This document shows positions 42,994 to 53,436 of a stretch of DNA of 64,000 nt, piece by piece. Location: NCBI GenBank assembly GCA_021771695.1, contig JAETON010000001.1, forward strand, positions 62,001 to 126,000. The letters are read 5' to 3'. How positions within the stretch are numbered: the first letter of the stretch is position 1; every line of letters begins with the position of its first letter. The stretch is from Lachnospiraceae bacterium. Lineage in GTDB: Bacteria > Bacillota > Clostridia > Lachnospirales > Lachnospiraceae. The translations under genes and the position numbers were made by a program. The notes beneath the pieces were generated by a model that had not been told where the DNA came from, did not search any database, and saw only the letters and a program-made list of their open reading frames with translations.

Positions 42994-45900
42994 ATGAAAC
43001 GATTAGGAATTGATATTGGCTCTACAACAGTCAAAGTCGCTGTGATTGACGAACAGCATAATATACTTTTCTCAGATTACCAAAGACATTTTGCAAAAAT
43101 TCAGGAAACTTTAGCTTCCTTATTAAAAAAAGCAAAAGACCAAATCGGAGAAACTGATTTTGCTCCAACCGTTACCGGTTCAGGTGGTCTTTCTATTTCA
43201 TCCTATTTAGAAATTCCTTTCTGTCAGGAAGTTGTTTGTGTATCCACTGCACTGCAGGATTATGCACCTCGTACTGATGTGGCAATCGAGCTTGGCGGAG
43301 AAGATGCAAAAATTATTTATTTTACCAATGGAATTGACCAGAGAATGAATGGTGTCTGTGCCGGAGGAACCGGATCATTTATTGACCAGATGGCTTCCTT
43401 ATTACAGACCGATGTTTCCGGTTTAAACGAATATGCAAAGGGATATGATACCATTTACCCAATTGCAGCCCGCTGTGGTGTATTTGCCAAATCTGATATT
43501 CAGCCTCTCATTAATGAAGGGGCAACCAAAGAAAATCTTGCTGCTTCTATTTTTCAGGCAGTTGTTAATCAGACCATCAGCGGTCTGGCATGTGGGAAAC
43601 CAATCCGTGGAAACGTCGCTTTCCTTGGAGGGCCGCTGCATTTTCTATCTGAATTAAAAGAGGCATTTATTCGTACTTTGGAGCTAAAAGACGAAGAAAT
43701 AATTGCACCGACACATTCTCATTTATTTGCAGCTGTCGGCGCCGCACTAAATGCAAAAGAAGATGTCACAACCAATTTTGAAGATTTATTAAAACACTTT
43801 GATAATAAAATTCAATTACAGCAGGAAGTTGACCGCTTGGAACCTTTGTTTGCCAGCAAGCAGGAATACCAAAGTTTTACCAAAGAACATAACCGCCACA
43901 TTGTAAAACGAGGCAGCTTATCTACATATAAAGGAAACTGCTATCTTGGAATTGATGCCGGATCAACTACAACAAAAGTTGCTTTAGCCGGAGAAGACGG
44001 AGAATTATTATACAGCTATTACAACAACAATAACGGAAGTCCGTTACATGCTGTCATTGAAGCTCTCCACGAAATTAATGAACAAATGCCGGAAACTGCG
44101 AAAATTGTATGTTCCTGCTCTACCGGATATGGAGAACACTTGATCAAAGCCGCCTTAAATTTGGATTATGGCGAAGTTGAAACAATCGCACATTATTATG
44201 CAGCCGCATTTTTTGATCCGGAAGTTGACTGTATCTTAGATATCGGCGGACAGGATATGAAGTGTATCCAGATTAAAAACGGCGTTGTCGATAATGTACT
44301 ATTGAATGAAGCATGTTCTTCCGGATGCGGTTCTTTCATCGAAACTTTTGCAAAATCTTTAAATCACTCGGTAGAAGAATTCGCAAAAGTTGCTTTAACT
44401 GCACCAAATCCAATTGATCTTGGTTCCCGCTGCACCGTATTTATGAATTCAAAAGTAAAACAGGCACAAAAAGAAGGTGCCAGCGTCGGTGATATTTCTG
44501 CCGGCCTCGCCTATTCTGTTATCAAAAATGCTTTATATAAAGTAATTAAGCTGACAGATCCAAGCGATCTTGGAAAACATATCGTTGTACAAGGCGGTAC
44601 TTTTTATAATGATGCTGTTTTGCGTAGTTTTGAACGTATTTCCGGCTGTCATGCAGTACGTCCGGATATTGCCGGAATTATGGGAGCTTTTGGTTCTGCA
44701 TTAATTGCAAGAGAACGTTACGAAAAAGGTATGAAAACTTCTATGCTTCCATTGGAAGAAATTTTTGCAATGAGCGTGGATACATCCATGACAAGATGTA
44801 AAGGATGCACCAATCATTGTCTTTTAACCATTAACAAATTCTCCAATGGTCGGCGTTATATTACCGGAAACCGCTGCGAACGCGGCATTGGAAAAGAACC
44901 AAATGCAGAACATGTACCAAATTTATATGATTACAAACTCCATCGTACCTTTGATTATGAACCGCTGTCCAAAGAGCAGGCATCCCGCGGCATGATTGGT
45001 ATTCCAAGAGTTTTAAACATTTACGAAAACTATCCGTTCTGGTATACATTCTTCACAGAACTTGGATTCCAAGTTATCATTTCCCCGGAATCTTCCCGTA
45101 AGATTTATGAATTGGGAATTGAATCCATTCCAAGCGAATCTGAATGTTATCCGGCAAAACTTGCACACGGTCATGTCATGTGGCTGATCAAGCAGGGAAT
45201 TAAAGATATTTTCTATCCATGTATTCCATATGAACGTGATGAAACAGCTGATGCTAACAATCACTATAATTGTCCGATTGTTACTTCTTATGCTGAAAAC
45301 ATCAAAAACAACATGGAAGAATTGGAAACTGAACAGATTAATTTCATGAATCCATTCTTAGCACTGGATAATGAAGACGCATTAAAATCCCGCCTGTTGG
45401 AAGAAATGCAGAAATATTTTGAAGTAACTTCAGACGAAGTAGAACATGCTGTTACTTTAGCTTATAAAGAACTGAATCAAGCAAGAATTGATATTCAAAA
45501 TAAGGGCGAAGAAGTTCTGGCTTATTTAGCAGAAACCGGACGTACCGGTATCGTTTTATGCGGACGGCCTTACCATATTGATCCTGAAATCAACCATGGT
45601 ATTCCAGAATTAATTAATTCTTACGGAATTGCTGTTTTAACAGAGGACTCTATTTCACATTTATCCAAAGTGGAACGTCCGATCAATGTTTCCGACCAGT
45701 GGATGTATCATTCCAGATTATACTCTGCTGCTAATTATGCCAAGGGAAATAAACAATTAGAAGTCATTCAATTAAATTCCTTTGGATGCGGATTAGATGC
45801 CGTTACCACCGATACCGTCAAAGACATTTTGACAAAATCAGGCCGTATCTATACTGTATTAAAGATTGATGAAGTCAACAACTTAGGAGCTGCAAGAATT

Positions 45901-47211
45901 CGTATCCGCTCTTTGATTAGTGCGGTCCGTGTTCGTAAAAAACATAAAATCGAACCAAAACCGGTTTCCGCTGCCATTAAGCGTGTAGAATTTACCAAAG
46001 AAATGCGGAAAGATTACACCCTTTTAGTTCCGCAGATGTCTCCGATTCATTTTGAATTTTTAGAACCTGCTCTAAAAGCCTGCGGTTATAACGTCAAAGT
46101 ACTAAAACAAGGCGGTATGGATGATGTAAACACCGGATTAAAATATGTAAATAATGATGCCTGCTATCCTTCTTTAATTGTCATTGGACAGCTGATGAAT
46201 GCATTATTATCTGGAAAATATGACACAAACAAAGTTGCTTTAGTTATTTCCCAGACTGGCGGCGGATGCCGTGCAACCAACTATATCAGCTTTATCCGCC
46301 GTGCTTTAGAAAAAGCCGGATTCGGACATATTCCAGTGGTCGGATTAAGTGCACAGGGAATTGAAAAAAACAGCGGTTTCAAATTCACACCTGGTCTTTT
46401 GAACCGTGCCGTGCAGGCAGTTGTATATGGCGACGTCTTTATGCGTGTGGTATACCGCACCCGCCCATATGAAGCGAAAAAAGGCTCCGTCAATAAATTA
46501 CACAGACAATGGGCAGCAAAATGTAAACGTGACGTCGCCAAAGGAAACTTCTTAACATTCCAGAAAAACATCCGCGGCATTATTCGAGATTTTGACCGTA
46601 TTCCGTTAAAAGACATTAAGAAACCCCGTGTTGGTATTGTAGGTGAAATTCTCGTAAAATTCCTTCCGGATGCAAACAACCATTTAGTTGAACTTCTGGA
46701 AAGAGAAGGTGCGGAAGCTGTTGTACCAGATTTGTTAGACTTCTTTATGTACAGCTTTTACAACAGCAACTTTAAATACCGCTATCTTGGAAAACCAAAG
46801 AAAACGGCTGTTATTTCCAATTCCGCCATTTGGATTGTAGAACGTTACCGCCAGACTTTAAGAAAAGAACTGGCAAAGAGTAAACGTTTTGAAGCACCTG
46901 CATATATTAAAGATTTGGCTGCTTATGCAAATCCATTTGTTTCCATTGGAAACCAAACCGGAGAAGGATGGTTCCTGACTGGAGAAATGATTGAGTTGAT
47001 ACACAGCGGTGCTCCAAACATCGTATGTACTCAGCCGTTTGCCTGCCTGCCAAACCACGTGGTAGGAAAAGGAGTAATCAAAGAACTCCGTCAGTCCTTC
47101 CCAGAAGCAAACATCGTAGCCATCGACTATGACCCGGGGGCCAGCGAAGTTAACCAGATCAACCGAATCAAATTAATGCTATCTGCAGCAGAAAAGAATT
47201 TAGAATCATAA
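42994..47211 (+). CDS. Double-domain 2-hydroxyacyl-CoA dehydratase activase-like protein (1405 aa)
   Basis: This is a large cytosolic ATPase of the BadF/BadG/BcrA/HgdC family. Two activase domains lie in tandem. The first has [16 protein letters not shown] and the cluster-site [11 protein letters not shown]; the second, from about residue 320, has [16 protein letters not shown] and [15 protein letters not shown] cysteine-rich link (RCKGCTNHC, then NRCERG) and a DUF2229-type region follow. The last 400 residues resemble dehydratase-subunit (HgdB-like) folds ([26 protein letters not shown]). Activases of known function use ATP to inject an electron into 2-hydroxyacyl-CoA dehydratases. The substrate of these giant versions is not known. 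GAAAGAGG precedes the ATG. It is monocistronic, and no dehydratase genes are beside it. Confidence 0.88.
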   Translation: MKRLGIDIGSTTVKVAVIDEQHNILFSDYQRHFAKIQETLASLLKKAKDQIGETDFAPTVTGSGGLSISSYLEIPFCQEVVCVSTALQDYAPRTDVAIELGGEDAKIIYFTNGIDQRMNGVCAGGTGSFIDQMASLLQTDVSGLNEYAKGYDTIYPIAARCGVFAKSDIQPLINEGATKENLAASIFQAVVNQTISGLACGKPIRGNVAFLGGPLHFLSELKEAFIRTLELKDEEIIAPTHSHLFAAVGAALNAKEDVTTNFEDLLKHFDNKIQLQQEVDRLEPLFASKQEYQSFTKEHNRHIVKRGSLSTYKGNCYLGIDAGSTTTKVALAGEDGELLYSYYNNNNGSPLHAVIEALHEINEQMPETAKIVCSCSTGYGEHLIKAALNLDYGEVETIAHYYAAAFFDPEVDCILDIGGQDMKCIQIKNGVVDNVLLNEACSSGCGSFIETFAKSLNHSVEEFAKVALTAPNPIDLGSRCTVFMNSKVKQAQKEGASVGDISAGLAYSVIKNALYKVIKLTDPSDLGKHIVVQGGTFYNDAVLRSFERISGCHAVRPDIAGIMGAFGSALIARERYEKGMKTSMLPLEEIFAMSVDTSMTRCKGCTNHCLLTINKFSNGRRYITGNRCERGIGKEPNAEHVPNLYDYKLHRTFDYEPLSKEQASRGMIGIPRVLNIYENYPFWYTFFTELGFQVIISPESSRKIYELGIESIPSESECYPAKLAHGHVMWLIKQGIKDIFYPCIPYERDETADANNHYNCPIVTSYAENIKNNMEELETEQINFMNPFLALDNEDALKSRLLEEMQKYFEVTSDEVEHAVTLAYKELNQARIDIQNKGEEVLAYLAETGRTGIVLCGRPYHIDPEINHGIPELINSYGIAVLTEDSISHLSKVERPINVSDQWMYHSRLYSAANYAKGNKQLEVIQLNSFGCGLDAVTTDTVKDILTKSGRIYTVLKIDEVNNLGAARIRIRSLISAVRVRKKHKIEPKPVSAAIKRVEFTKEMRKDYTLLVPQMSPIHFEFLEPALKACGYNVKVLKQGGMDDVNTGLKYVNNDACYPSLIVIGQLMNALLSGKYDTNKVALVISQTGGGCRATNYISFIRRALEKAGFGHIPVVGLSAQGIEKNSGFKFTPGLLNRAVQAVVYGDVFMRVVYRTRPYEAKKGSVNKLHRQWAAKCKRDVAKGNFLTFQKNIRGIIRDFDRIPLKDIKKPRVGIVGEILVKFLPDANNHLVELLEREGAEAVVPDLLDFFMYSFYNSNFKYRYLGKPKKTAVISNSAIWIVERYRQTLRKELAKSKRFEAPAYIKDLAAYANPFVSIGNQTGEGWFLTGEMIELIHSGAPNIVCTQPFACLPNHVVGKGVIKELRQSFPEANIVAIDYDPGASEVNQINRIKLMLSAAEKNLES

Positions 47212-47220
47212 AAAATATAG

Positions 47221-47293
47221 AAAAACACATGTTCCACAACCACTTCCTTCGCCTAACGGCTTGGTCTGGATGGTTTGTGGCCCATGTGTTTTT
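47221..47293 (+). terminator. Long structured terminator after the activase gene
   Basis: AAAAACACATG pairs with CATGTGTTTTT; inside, CCACAACC pairs with GGTTTGTGG. The apex holds about 30 nt with a GCCTAACGGC mini-hairpin. TTTTTGTTTT follows. Confidence 0.75.
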
Positions 47294-47445
47294 GTTTTCC
47301 ACTTTTTCTATTTGAAGCGGTATAAATATTTCTAATGCATAATTTTTATATTCTAATATAAATGCAATGAAAGACTCTTATTTATCTCAAAAAACTCGTA
47401 TATTTATTTAATTGATTATCCATACTGATTTTGAGGTGATAACAA

Positions 47446-47637
47446 ATGAATCAAAACAACGAAATGCCCATAGGACTTGCTATGGAATTAGCAAAAAACT
47501 CGAAAGCTATGGAACAATTTTCCTCCCTCTCCAAATCTGAACAAAACTCCGTTATTGAACATGCCCGCCATGTTCACAGCCAAAAAGAAATGCAGAATTT
47601 TATATCCACATTCCTGCTTTTTGACCGTTATAGTTAA
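47446..47637 (+). CDS. Small conserved-looking hypothetical protein, 63 aa
   Basis: I do not recognise a family. The product begins MNQNNEMPIGLAMELAKNSK and continues as short amphipathic helices (AMEQFSSLSKSEQNSVIEHA) with no membrane segment. GAGGTGAT lies 7 nt before the ATG, a good RBS. It is monocistronic, 230 bases downstream of the activase gene and after its terminator, and convergent with hisF. A small regulatory or spore-related protein is possible but unsupported. Confidence 0.65.
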   Translation: MNQNNEMPIGLAMELAKNSKAMEQFSSLSKSEQNSVIEHARHVHSQKEMQNFISTFLLFDRYS

Positions 47638-47736
47638 ATTTATTTCTCCATGGTATACTATCTTTTTATAATTTAATACATTTTATCTTTTTGCTAAAAT
47701 TTCTGCCAAAATAGTTGCGGCATCTTCAATAAATTC

Positions 47737-48498
47737 TTATCTGCGGACACTGATTCCACGCTCTGCCAGATAATCTTTTAAATCAGAAATTTTTAATTCA
47801 TTAAAATGGAACAAAGAAGCTGCCAATGCGGCATCTGCTTTTCCTTCCGTTAAAGTATCATAAAAATGTTCTTTTGTTCCCGCACCGCCAGATGCGATTA
47901 CCGGAATATCTACATTATCCGCAATGATTCTCGTCAATTCATTATCATATCCGGCTTTCGTTCCGTCACAGTCCATACTGGTTAAAAGAATCTCTCCGGC
48001 ACCCCGCCGATTTGCTTCCATAGCCCATTCAACTGCATCCAAACCTACGTCAATTCGTCCGCCGTTTTTATAAACATTCCAACCAGAACCATCTGCCCGT
48101 CTTTTGGCATCAATAGCTACCACTACGCACTGGCTTCCAAATTTATCTGCTGCATCACTGATTAAATCCGGCGTATTAATGGCAGAAGAATTAATAGAAA
48201 TCTTATCTGCCCCTTCTCTTAAAATTGCTTTAAAATCATCAACCGTGCGAATTCCGCCGCCTACCGTAAATGGGATAAATACAGTCTCTGCTACCTTTCG
48301 CACCATATCAATCATAATATTTCTAGCATCGGAAGACGCTGTAATGTCCAAGAATACCAATTCATCCGCTCCTGCTTTATCATAAGCTGCGCCAATAGCT
48401 ACCGGATCTCCGGCATCAATTAAATTCACAAAATTTACACCCTTTACAACACGTCCGCCTTTTACATCCAAACATGGAATAATTCTCTTTGTATGCAT
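47737..48498 (-). CDS. hisF: Imidazole glycerol phosphate synthase cyclase subunit
   Basis: HisF uses ammonia from HisH to turn PRFAR into imidazole glycerol phosphate and AICAR in histidine synthesis. The (beta/alpha)8 barrel is complete: [19 protein letters not shown] with the catalytic Asp, [33 protein letters not shown] and [13 protein letters not shown]. The start is the ATG at 48498 (MHTKRIIPC), with GGAGGG 5 nt upstream, giving 253 residues. It lies 10 nt after hisH. No other his genes are in the window. Confidence 0.97.
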   Translation of the reverse strand: MHTKRIIPCLDVKGGRVVKGVNFVNLIDAGDPVAIGAAYDKAGADELVFLDITASSDARNIMIDMVRKVAETVFIPFTVGGGIRTVDDFKAILREGADKISINSSAINTPDLISDAADKFGSQCVVVAIDAKRRADGSGWNVYKNGGRIDVGLDAVEWAMEANRRGAGEILLTSMDCDGTKAGYDNELTRIIADNVDIPVIASGGAGTKEHFYDTLTEGKADAALAASLFHFNELKISDLKDYLAERGISVRR

Positions 48499-48508
48499 AC
48501 CGTCCCTC

Positions 48509-49114
48509 CTATAGTGCAACGAAATTCTTGAGTATCTGAAGTCCTACTGTACTGCTTTTTTCCGGGTGGAACTGACACGCAAATACATTATCTTTTTCCA
48601 CTGATGCGTGAATAGTTACTCCATATTCTGTTGTCGCTGCCACAATACTCTCATCATCTGCTTTCAAAAAATAAGAATGAACAAAATATACATAAGGATC
48701 TGCTTCTAAGCCTTGAAACAGTTTTGCCCCTTCTTTTATTTTGATATTATTCCATCCCATATGCGGAATTTTTAAATCTCCTTGTTTGGGAATTCTTACA
48801 ATCTTCCCCGGCAGAAGTCCAAGCCCTTTCACTCCCGGTGCCTCATCACTGCTTTCAAACATTAGTTGCAGTCCAAGACATATTCCAAGAAACGGAATTT
48901 TCTTTTCCACAACTTCATGAATCGTATCCACCAGTCCATACTGATGCAGCTTTTCCATAGCATCTCCAAAAGCACCCACTCCCGGAAGAATCACTTTATC
49001 ACTCTTTAATATTTCCTCACGATCTCTGGTTATTACTGCTTTTTCGCCCAGAAAATTCAAAGCTTTCTCTACGCTTTTAATATTCCCGGCATCATAATCA
49101 ATGATTGCAATCAT
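48509..49114 (-). CDS. hisH: Imidazole glycerol phosphate synthase glutaminase subunit
   Basis: This class I glutamine amidotransferase feeds ammonia to HisF. The nucleophile Cys is in [13 protein letters not shown]; the catalytic His and Glu are in CQFHPEKSS. The start is the ATG at 49114 ([11 protein letters not shown]), with GAGGAG upstream; the track start adds 11 residues. The 201-residue length is normal. It lies 41 nt after the sirtuin-like gene. Confidence 0.97.
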   Translation of the reverse strand: MIAIIDYDAGNIKSVEKALNFLGEKAVITRDREEILKSDKVILPGVGAFGDAMEKLHQYGLVDTIHEVVEKKIPFLGICLGLQLMFESSDEAPGVKGLGLLPGKIVRIPKQGDLKIPHMGWNNIKIKEGAKLFQGLEADPYVYFVHSYFLKADDESIVAATTEYGVTIHASVEKDNVFACQFHPEKSSTVGLQILKNFVAL

Positions 49115-49155
49115 ACGCTGTCTCCTCTTCCACTTTTGTTCTTCCATCAGAATTC

Positions 49156-49929
49156 CTATAGACCTATAAACTCCCTGCTGTCCATCTGCACTGCCGCACC
49201 TTTTCCTTTTAATTCTTTTCCCATCTGATAAAGTGATTTATGAACTCTTACAAATACTGCCTTTTCATTATAAAAAGCAATTTTTTCAAAAGGCCAGCGG
49301 AACAGGCTTGGTGTTTCAAATCCTTCTCCTAATTCTAATATAAAAATCTTTTTATTTAAAGTGTTTTGCAGCCATTTTGTATAATTTGCCCATGAAGATA
49401 AATAAGCTCCTTCAATATAAACAGATTTTGTATCCTCTGTACGGACATTAAAAATGAATTGTCCGCCACATTTGGGACATTCCAGCGTTTCAATTTCGCC
49501 CGTTGTTTCGTAATGTGCAATCAAATCATCCAGACCTAATTTTGCCGGATACAACTGCTCACTGCACGGCTTGCTGCATTGAAAAAAGTCACCGTTTCCA
49601 CAAGGTGCTGTAATACATTCCTTTTTCAAACCAGAATGATAAATCAGACCATCATCATTGCTGGTAATCACAAAATAATTTTTATCTGACAATACTTCTT
49701 CCAACTCTTTAAAATAATCTACTGTATCCAGCGATAACAAGTATTGCCTTTCATAAACTGTCCGCATCCACAAAGATTTCTCATCTTCTTGTCCAAGAAG
49801 CTTCTGATAATGCTCATTTTTTATTTCTTTGGAATAATCCACCAGCCGATTGGCATGAAGTTCTTTTCCAATTCCAACTAACACTAAATCTGCTTCCTTT
49901 ATTTTTTCCTTATAATCTTTTAACATCAT
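49156..49929 (-). CDS. Divergent Sir2 family protein (SirTM-like)
   Basis: The N-terminal half has a Rossmann-type NAD site (ADLVLVGIGKELHANRL) and the sirtuin TQNxD-like segment FVITSNDDGLIYHSG. Where the canonical catalytic His-Gly would sit, the sequence reads APCGNGDFFQCSKPC, with no His. Zinc ligands appear to be CSKPC and CPKCG. This pattern recalls the SirTM class, some of which ADP-ribosylate proteins instead of deacylating them; that assignment is from memory of the family. I chose the ATG at 49929 (257 residues; GGATAGGAAAAG upstream). A longer start at 49947 lies inside the kinase gene. No macrodomain or lipoyl carrier gene is adjacent. Confidence 0.75.
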   Translation of the reverse strand: MMLKDYKEKIKEADLVLVGIGKELHANRLVDYSKEIKNEHYQKLLGQEDEKSLWMRTVYERQYLLSLDTVDYFKELEEVLSDKNYFVITSNDDGLIYHSGLKKECITAPCGNGDFFQCSKPCSEQLYPAKLGLDDLIAHYETTGEIETLECPKCGGQFIFNVRTEDTKSVYIEGAYLSSWANYTKWLQNTLNKKIFILELGEGFETPSLFRWPFEKIAFYNEKAVFVRVHKSLYQMGKELKGKGAAVQMDSREFIGL

Positions 49930-49936
49930 ACTTTTC

Positions 49937-51415
49937 CTATCCTTCATTTGTTTTCTTATCTAATTCTACTTCAAAATAGAATTCCACACCACCCAAAACA
50001 TTCGCAACACCATAATCTTTCCCATGGGCTTTCATTGTTGCTTCCACAATCGACAGTCCAACTCCGCTGCCGCCATACTCTCTGGTGCGTGCTTTATCGA
50101 CTTTATAAAATTTCACCCAAAGTTTATCTAAATCTTCTTCTGGAATATGCTTTCCACTATTGTATACTTTGACACGAAGATTATCCCCATGCCTTTCATA
50201 TCGAATCCAAATGATTCCTTGACTGCTGACATGATTCCTTGCATTACTTAAATAATTGCTGACAACTTCCTCGATCATAAATTCGTCTGCCCATACATTC
50301 ATGGAAGGTTCTTCAAATTTTACTTGTATCTGCTCTTTCTCCAGTAAAATCCGATTGGCATCCAACATATTTTGAATCAATTCCGTTATGTCAAAACGTT
50401 CCATTTCCACTTGGTCATTTCCAAATTCAATTTGATTCAGTGTCATAAGTTTCTGAACCATCCGGTTCATCTTTTTCGCTTCATCTGCAATAACATCGCA
50501 GTAAAAATCTTTGCTTTCCTCATCATCAAAAATATTATCTTTCAACCCTTCGGAATATCCTTGAATTAATGCGATCGGCGTTTTTAATTCATGGGAAACA
50601 TGAGAAAGAAATTCTTTCCGCATCTCATCAATCTGCACTTTTTGTTCTATATCTTTTTGCAGCTGATTATTGGCTGTTTTTAATTCTGATATTGTCATTT
50701 CCAATTTTCCTGACAATTCATTTAAACTCTCCCCAAGTTTACCGATCTCATCTTCTCCGTATTTTTTTACTTTAACATCAAAATCCAGATTGGACATACG
50801 GTTAGCTGCCCCTGCCATTTCTTCAATCGGCCCCGTAAAACGTTTGCTGTATACATACATAGCAATTCCTCCGCCAAAAATCAGAAAAATTCCCACATAT
50901 GCTGTAAATCTCCCGGATAATCTGGCACTGCTTTGAATACTTTCCATCGGCGTACTAATAATTACCGTATATTGTTCATCCAAATATCCCACAAGATTCA
51001 TACTTGTGCCCGAATTTTTTTTGCTGGTAGTTATAATTCCATAACCTTTTTGATTCATCTGGAATTGAATTTTATCAATATTCTGCAGGATATTTTTCAT
51101 ATCCTTATACATGATTCCTTGTTCACTTTCCGAACTATAAACCATTTGATTTGTCATATCTGTAATTAAAATACGGTAATCATAATTCCTTACAATTTGA
51201 TCTATTTCTGCTTTTTGAACTGTATCCTGTTGAAAAACCTGCTGAATTTCTTTATATGCTGCTTTAATATACTTTTTTTCCTGCATAACATAATAAGGCT
51301 TCAGCATCGTTACATTAATAAAAACAGACAACAGAATCGTTGATGTCATAATAATGATGAGCATCAATGTCATCTTTACTTGTATGGATTGATTTTTTAA
51401 AAATATTTTTTTCAA
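49937..51415 (-). CDS. Sensor histidine kinase
   Basis: This is a membrane-bound kinase partner of the adjacent response regulator. It has two membrane segments (TLMLIIIMTSTILLSVFI and YVGIFLIFGGGIAMYV) flanking an extracytoplasmic sensor of about 130 residues, a HAMP linker (RFTGPIEEMAGAANRM), the phosphoacceptor His in SHVSHELKTPIALIQGYSEG, and a HATPase domain with YGGSGVGLSIVEATM. The signal is unknown. It begins with a TTG 3 nt after the regulator stop, with GAGG well upstream, so expression probably depends on coupling. The chain is 492 residues. Confidence 0.92.
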   Translation of the reverse strand: MKKIFLKNQSIQVKMTLMLIIIMTSTILLSVFINVTMLKPYYVMQEKKYIKAAYKEIQQVFQQDTVQKAEIDQIVRNYDYRILITDMTNQMVYSSESEQGIMYKDMKNILQNIDKIQFQMNQKGYGIITTSKKNSGTSMNLVGYLDEQYTVIISTPMESIQSSARLSGRFTAYVGIFLIFGGGIAMYVYSKRFTGPIEEMAGAANRMSNLDFDVKVKKYGEDEIGKLGESLNELSGKLEMTISELKTANNQLQKDIEQKVQIDEMRKEFLSHVSHELKTPIALIQGYSEGLKDNIFDDEESKDFYCDVIADEAKKMNRMVQKLMTLNQIEFGNDQVEMERFDITELIQNMLDANRILLEKEQIQVKFEEPSMNVWADEFMIEEVVSNYLSNARNHVSSQGIIWIRYERHGDNLRVKVYNSGKHIPEEDLDKLWVKFYKVDKARTREYGGSGVGLSIVEATMKAHGKDYGVANVLGGVEFYFEVELDKKTNEG

Positions 51416-51418
51416 TTT

Positions 51419-52093
51419 CTACTCAACCTCAAACTTGTATCCCATTCCCCATATCGTATGAATATAGCTGCCTTTGTTTCCCAGTTTATTTCTAAGTTTC
51501 TTTACATGAGTATCAATGGTACGGGCATCTCCAAAATAGTCATAATTCCATACTTGGTTCAATATATTTTCTCTGGTAAGTGCACGTCCTTCATTGGTCA
51601 TAAAAAACTGCAGCAATTCAAATTCTTTAAAACTTAAATCAATACCTTTTCCATCAATGCTGACATGATGAGCCCCCACATCCATAAGAATGCCGCCCAG
51701 TTCAATATTTTCTCCTTCTAATTGGTTTGTTCTTCTTAAAATGGCTCCAATTCTGGCAACCAATATTTTCGGACTGAATGGTTTGGAAATATATTCATCT
51801 ACTCCTAATTCAAAACCCTGCAGCTCATCTTGTTCCTGATCTTTGGCTGTCAGCATAATAATCGGAACTTTGGAAACTTTACGTATCTCTTTGACAACTT
51901 CCCATCCATCCATCTTGGGCATCATAACATCCAGCACCAAAAGATCAATTCCTTTGGTACTAAAGAAAACATCCACAGCTTCTTCACCATCTGCTGCCTC
52001 CAGTACCTGATATCCCGCTCTAGTCAAAAAATCTTTTACCAGTTTCCGCATTCTGCTTTCATCATCAACAACTAATATTTTCAAATCATTCAT
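51419..52093 (-). CDS. OmpR/PhoB family response regulator
   Basis: This DNA-binding regulator has a receiver with acidic pocket DDE, phosphoacceptor Asp in LLVLDVMMPKMDGWE, Thr in MLTAKDQEQD and Lys in YISKPFSP. The winged-helix effector ends in IDTHVKKLRNKLG and TIWGMGYKFEVE. The start is the ATG at 52093 (MNDLKILVVDDE), with AGGAGG upstream; the track start adds 22 residues. The 224-residue length is typical. It is the first gene of the unit regulator-kinase-sirtuin(-hisHF). TTCACA-N3-TTGACA upstream could be an autoregulatory repeat, but this is weak. Confidence 0.93.
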   Translation of the reverse strand: MNDLKILVVDDESRMRKLVKDFLTRAGYQVLEAADGEEAVDVFFSTKGIDLLVLDVMMPKMDGWEVVKEIRKVSKVPIIMLTAKDQEQDELQGFELGVDEYISKPFSPKILVARIGAILRRTNQLEGENIELGGILMDVGAHHVSIDGKGIDLSFKEFELLQFFMTNEGRALTRENILNQVWNYDYFGDARTIDTHVKKLRNKLGNKGSYIHTIWGMGYKFEVE

Positions 52094-52218
52094 GACTTTT
52101 CCTCCTAATTTACTGCATTCAAGAATCATTCCGTATTCTGATTCATCTTGAGATAACAATTATTTTAGCATAGGAATATGTCAAAATTGTGAAAGTTCTA
52201 TCTATATAAAAGAAAAGA

Positions 52219-52243
52219 GAACCGCATAACAATCATGCGGTTC
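52219..52243 (-). terminator. Terminator after the isomerase remnant
   Basis: GAACCGCAT pairs with ATGCGGTTC around a 7-nt loop; in the minus direction TCTTTTCTTTTATAT follows. Confidence 0.85.
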
Positions 52244-52272
52244 CCAATCAGTTATTTGATACATGGTTATTT

Positions 52273-53422
52273 TTATACAAATGGATTTTCTGTTGGATAC
52301 AGCATACCTTTTGGCTGGTTAAATCCGATTTCATGAACATCCACGCCAATATATTTAAAGACCTCAAACAATGTTTTTCCAAAATGCCCAAATGCGACTG
52401 CTCCGTGATGCGGGAAGTTTTTCTCAATCAACACATGGCGGTAGAATCTTCCCATCTCAGGAATTGCAAAAACTCCAATGGAGCCAAAAGATTTTGCTGC
52501 AACCGGAAGAACTTCTCCTTGTGCTATATAAGCACGAAGTTCTGAATCCGCTGTACTTTGGAGACGGAAGAAGGTGATATCTCCTGGTACAATGTCTCCC
52601 TCTAAAGTTCCTTGTGTGGATTTCTCTGGCAGTGTTCTTGCCATAATTCTCTGATATTTCATCTCACAGGAAGATAGCTTTCCTGCAGCTGTATTGCCGC
52701 AATGGAATCCCATGAATGTTTCTTTATGTGTATAATTGTATTGATCCTTAATATCTTCTTTATACATATCTGCTGGAACTGTATTATTAATATCCAACAA
52801 CGTTACTGTGTCCTGACTGACAACTGTTCCGATAAATTCACTTAATGCTCCATAAATATCTACTTCACAGGATACTGGTATTCCCTGTGCTGCCAGCCGT
52901 CCATTGACATAACATGGTACAAATCCAAATTGTGTCTGGAACGCAGGCCAGCATTTTCCCGCAATGGTTACATATTTGCGGTATCCTTTATGATCGCGTA
53001 CCCAGTCTTTCAATGTTAATTCATATTGAGCAAGTTTTGCAAGAATTTCCGGTTTCTTATTTCCTTCTCCCAGCTCTGCTTCCATTTCTTTGACAAGTCC
53101 TGGGATTCTTTCATCTCCTGCATGATAATTGAAAGCTTCAAATAAATCTAATTCAGAATTTTCTTCAATTTCAATTCCTAAATTGTACAATGATTTTATC
53201 GGTGCATTACATGCAAGAAAACTTTTTAATATCTTCCAGTGCCTGTACCATATGAATTTCACTTTCTACAATACAGATAGGGCATTCATAAATGTCCGCT
53301 TCATCATATTTTGCCTTATAAGCTTCTACTAAAGCCTTCCGCCGGTTCACAGACAGACTTTCCGGAAAACAGTCACGGCTGACCGCTACGATTCCAACTT
53401 TTATCTTCGGTATGTTATTCAT
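52273..53422 (-). pseudogene. L-fucose/L-arabinose isomerase-like protein, broken by internal deletion and frameshift
   Basis: Two ORFs in different frames are pieces of one gene. The 5' piece (53207-53422) begins MNNIPKIKVGIVAVSRDCFP and reaches EDIKK. The 3' piece, in another frame, resumes at SFLACNAPIKSLYNLGIEIEE and runs to the normal end PKGMLYPTENPFV. From what I remember of the family (about 490 residues), over 100 residues of the N-terminal Rossmann part are missing at the junction near 53215-53226. The 3' ORF has its own ATG at 53262 but no RBS and starts with non-homologous residues. The remnant is thus very likely inactive. The 3' part is otherwise well preserved, so the loss may be recent. 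Confidence 0.82.
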
Positions 53423-53436
53423 TTTCCATTTCTATG

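Noticed and set aside
53207-53262. Overlapping ORFs read as two separate functional genes
   Set aside because: Each holds only part of one protein family and the 3' ORF has no RBS; a deletion with frameshift explains both.
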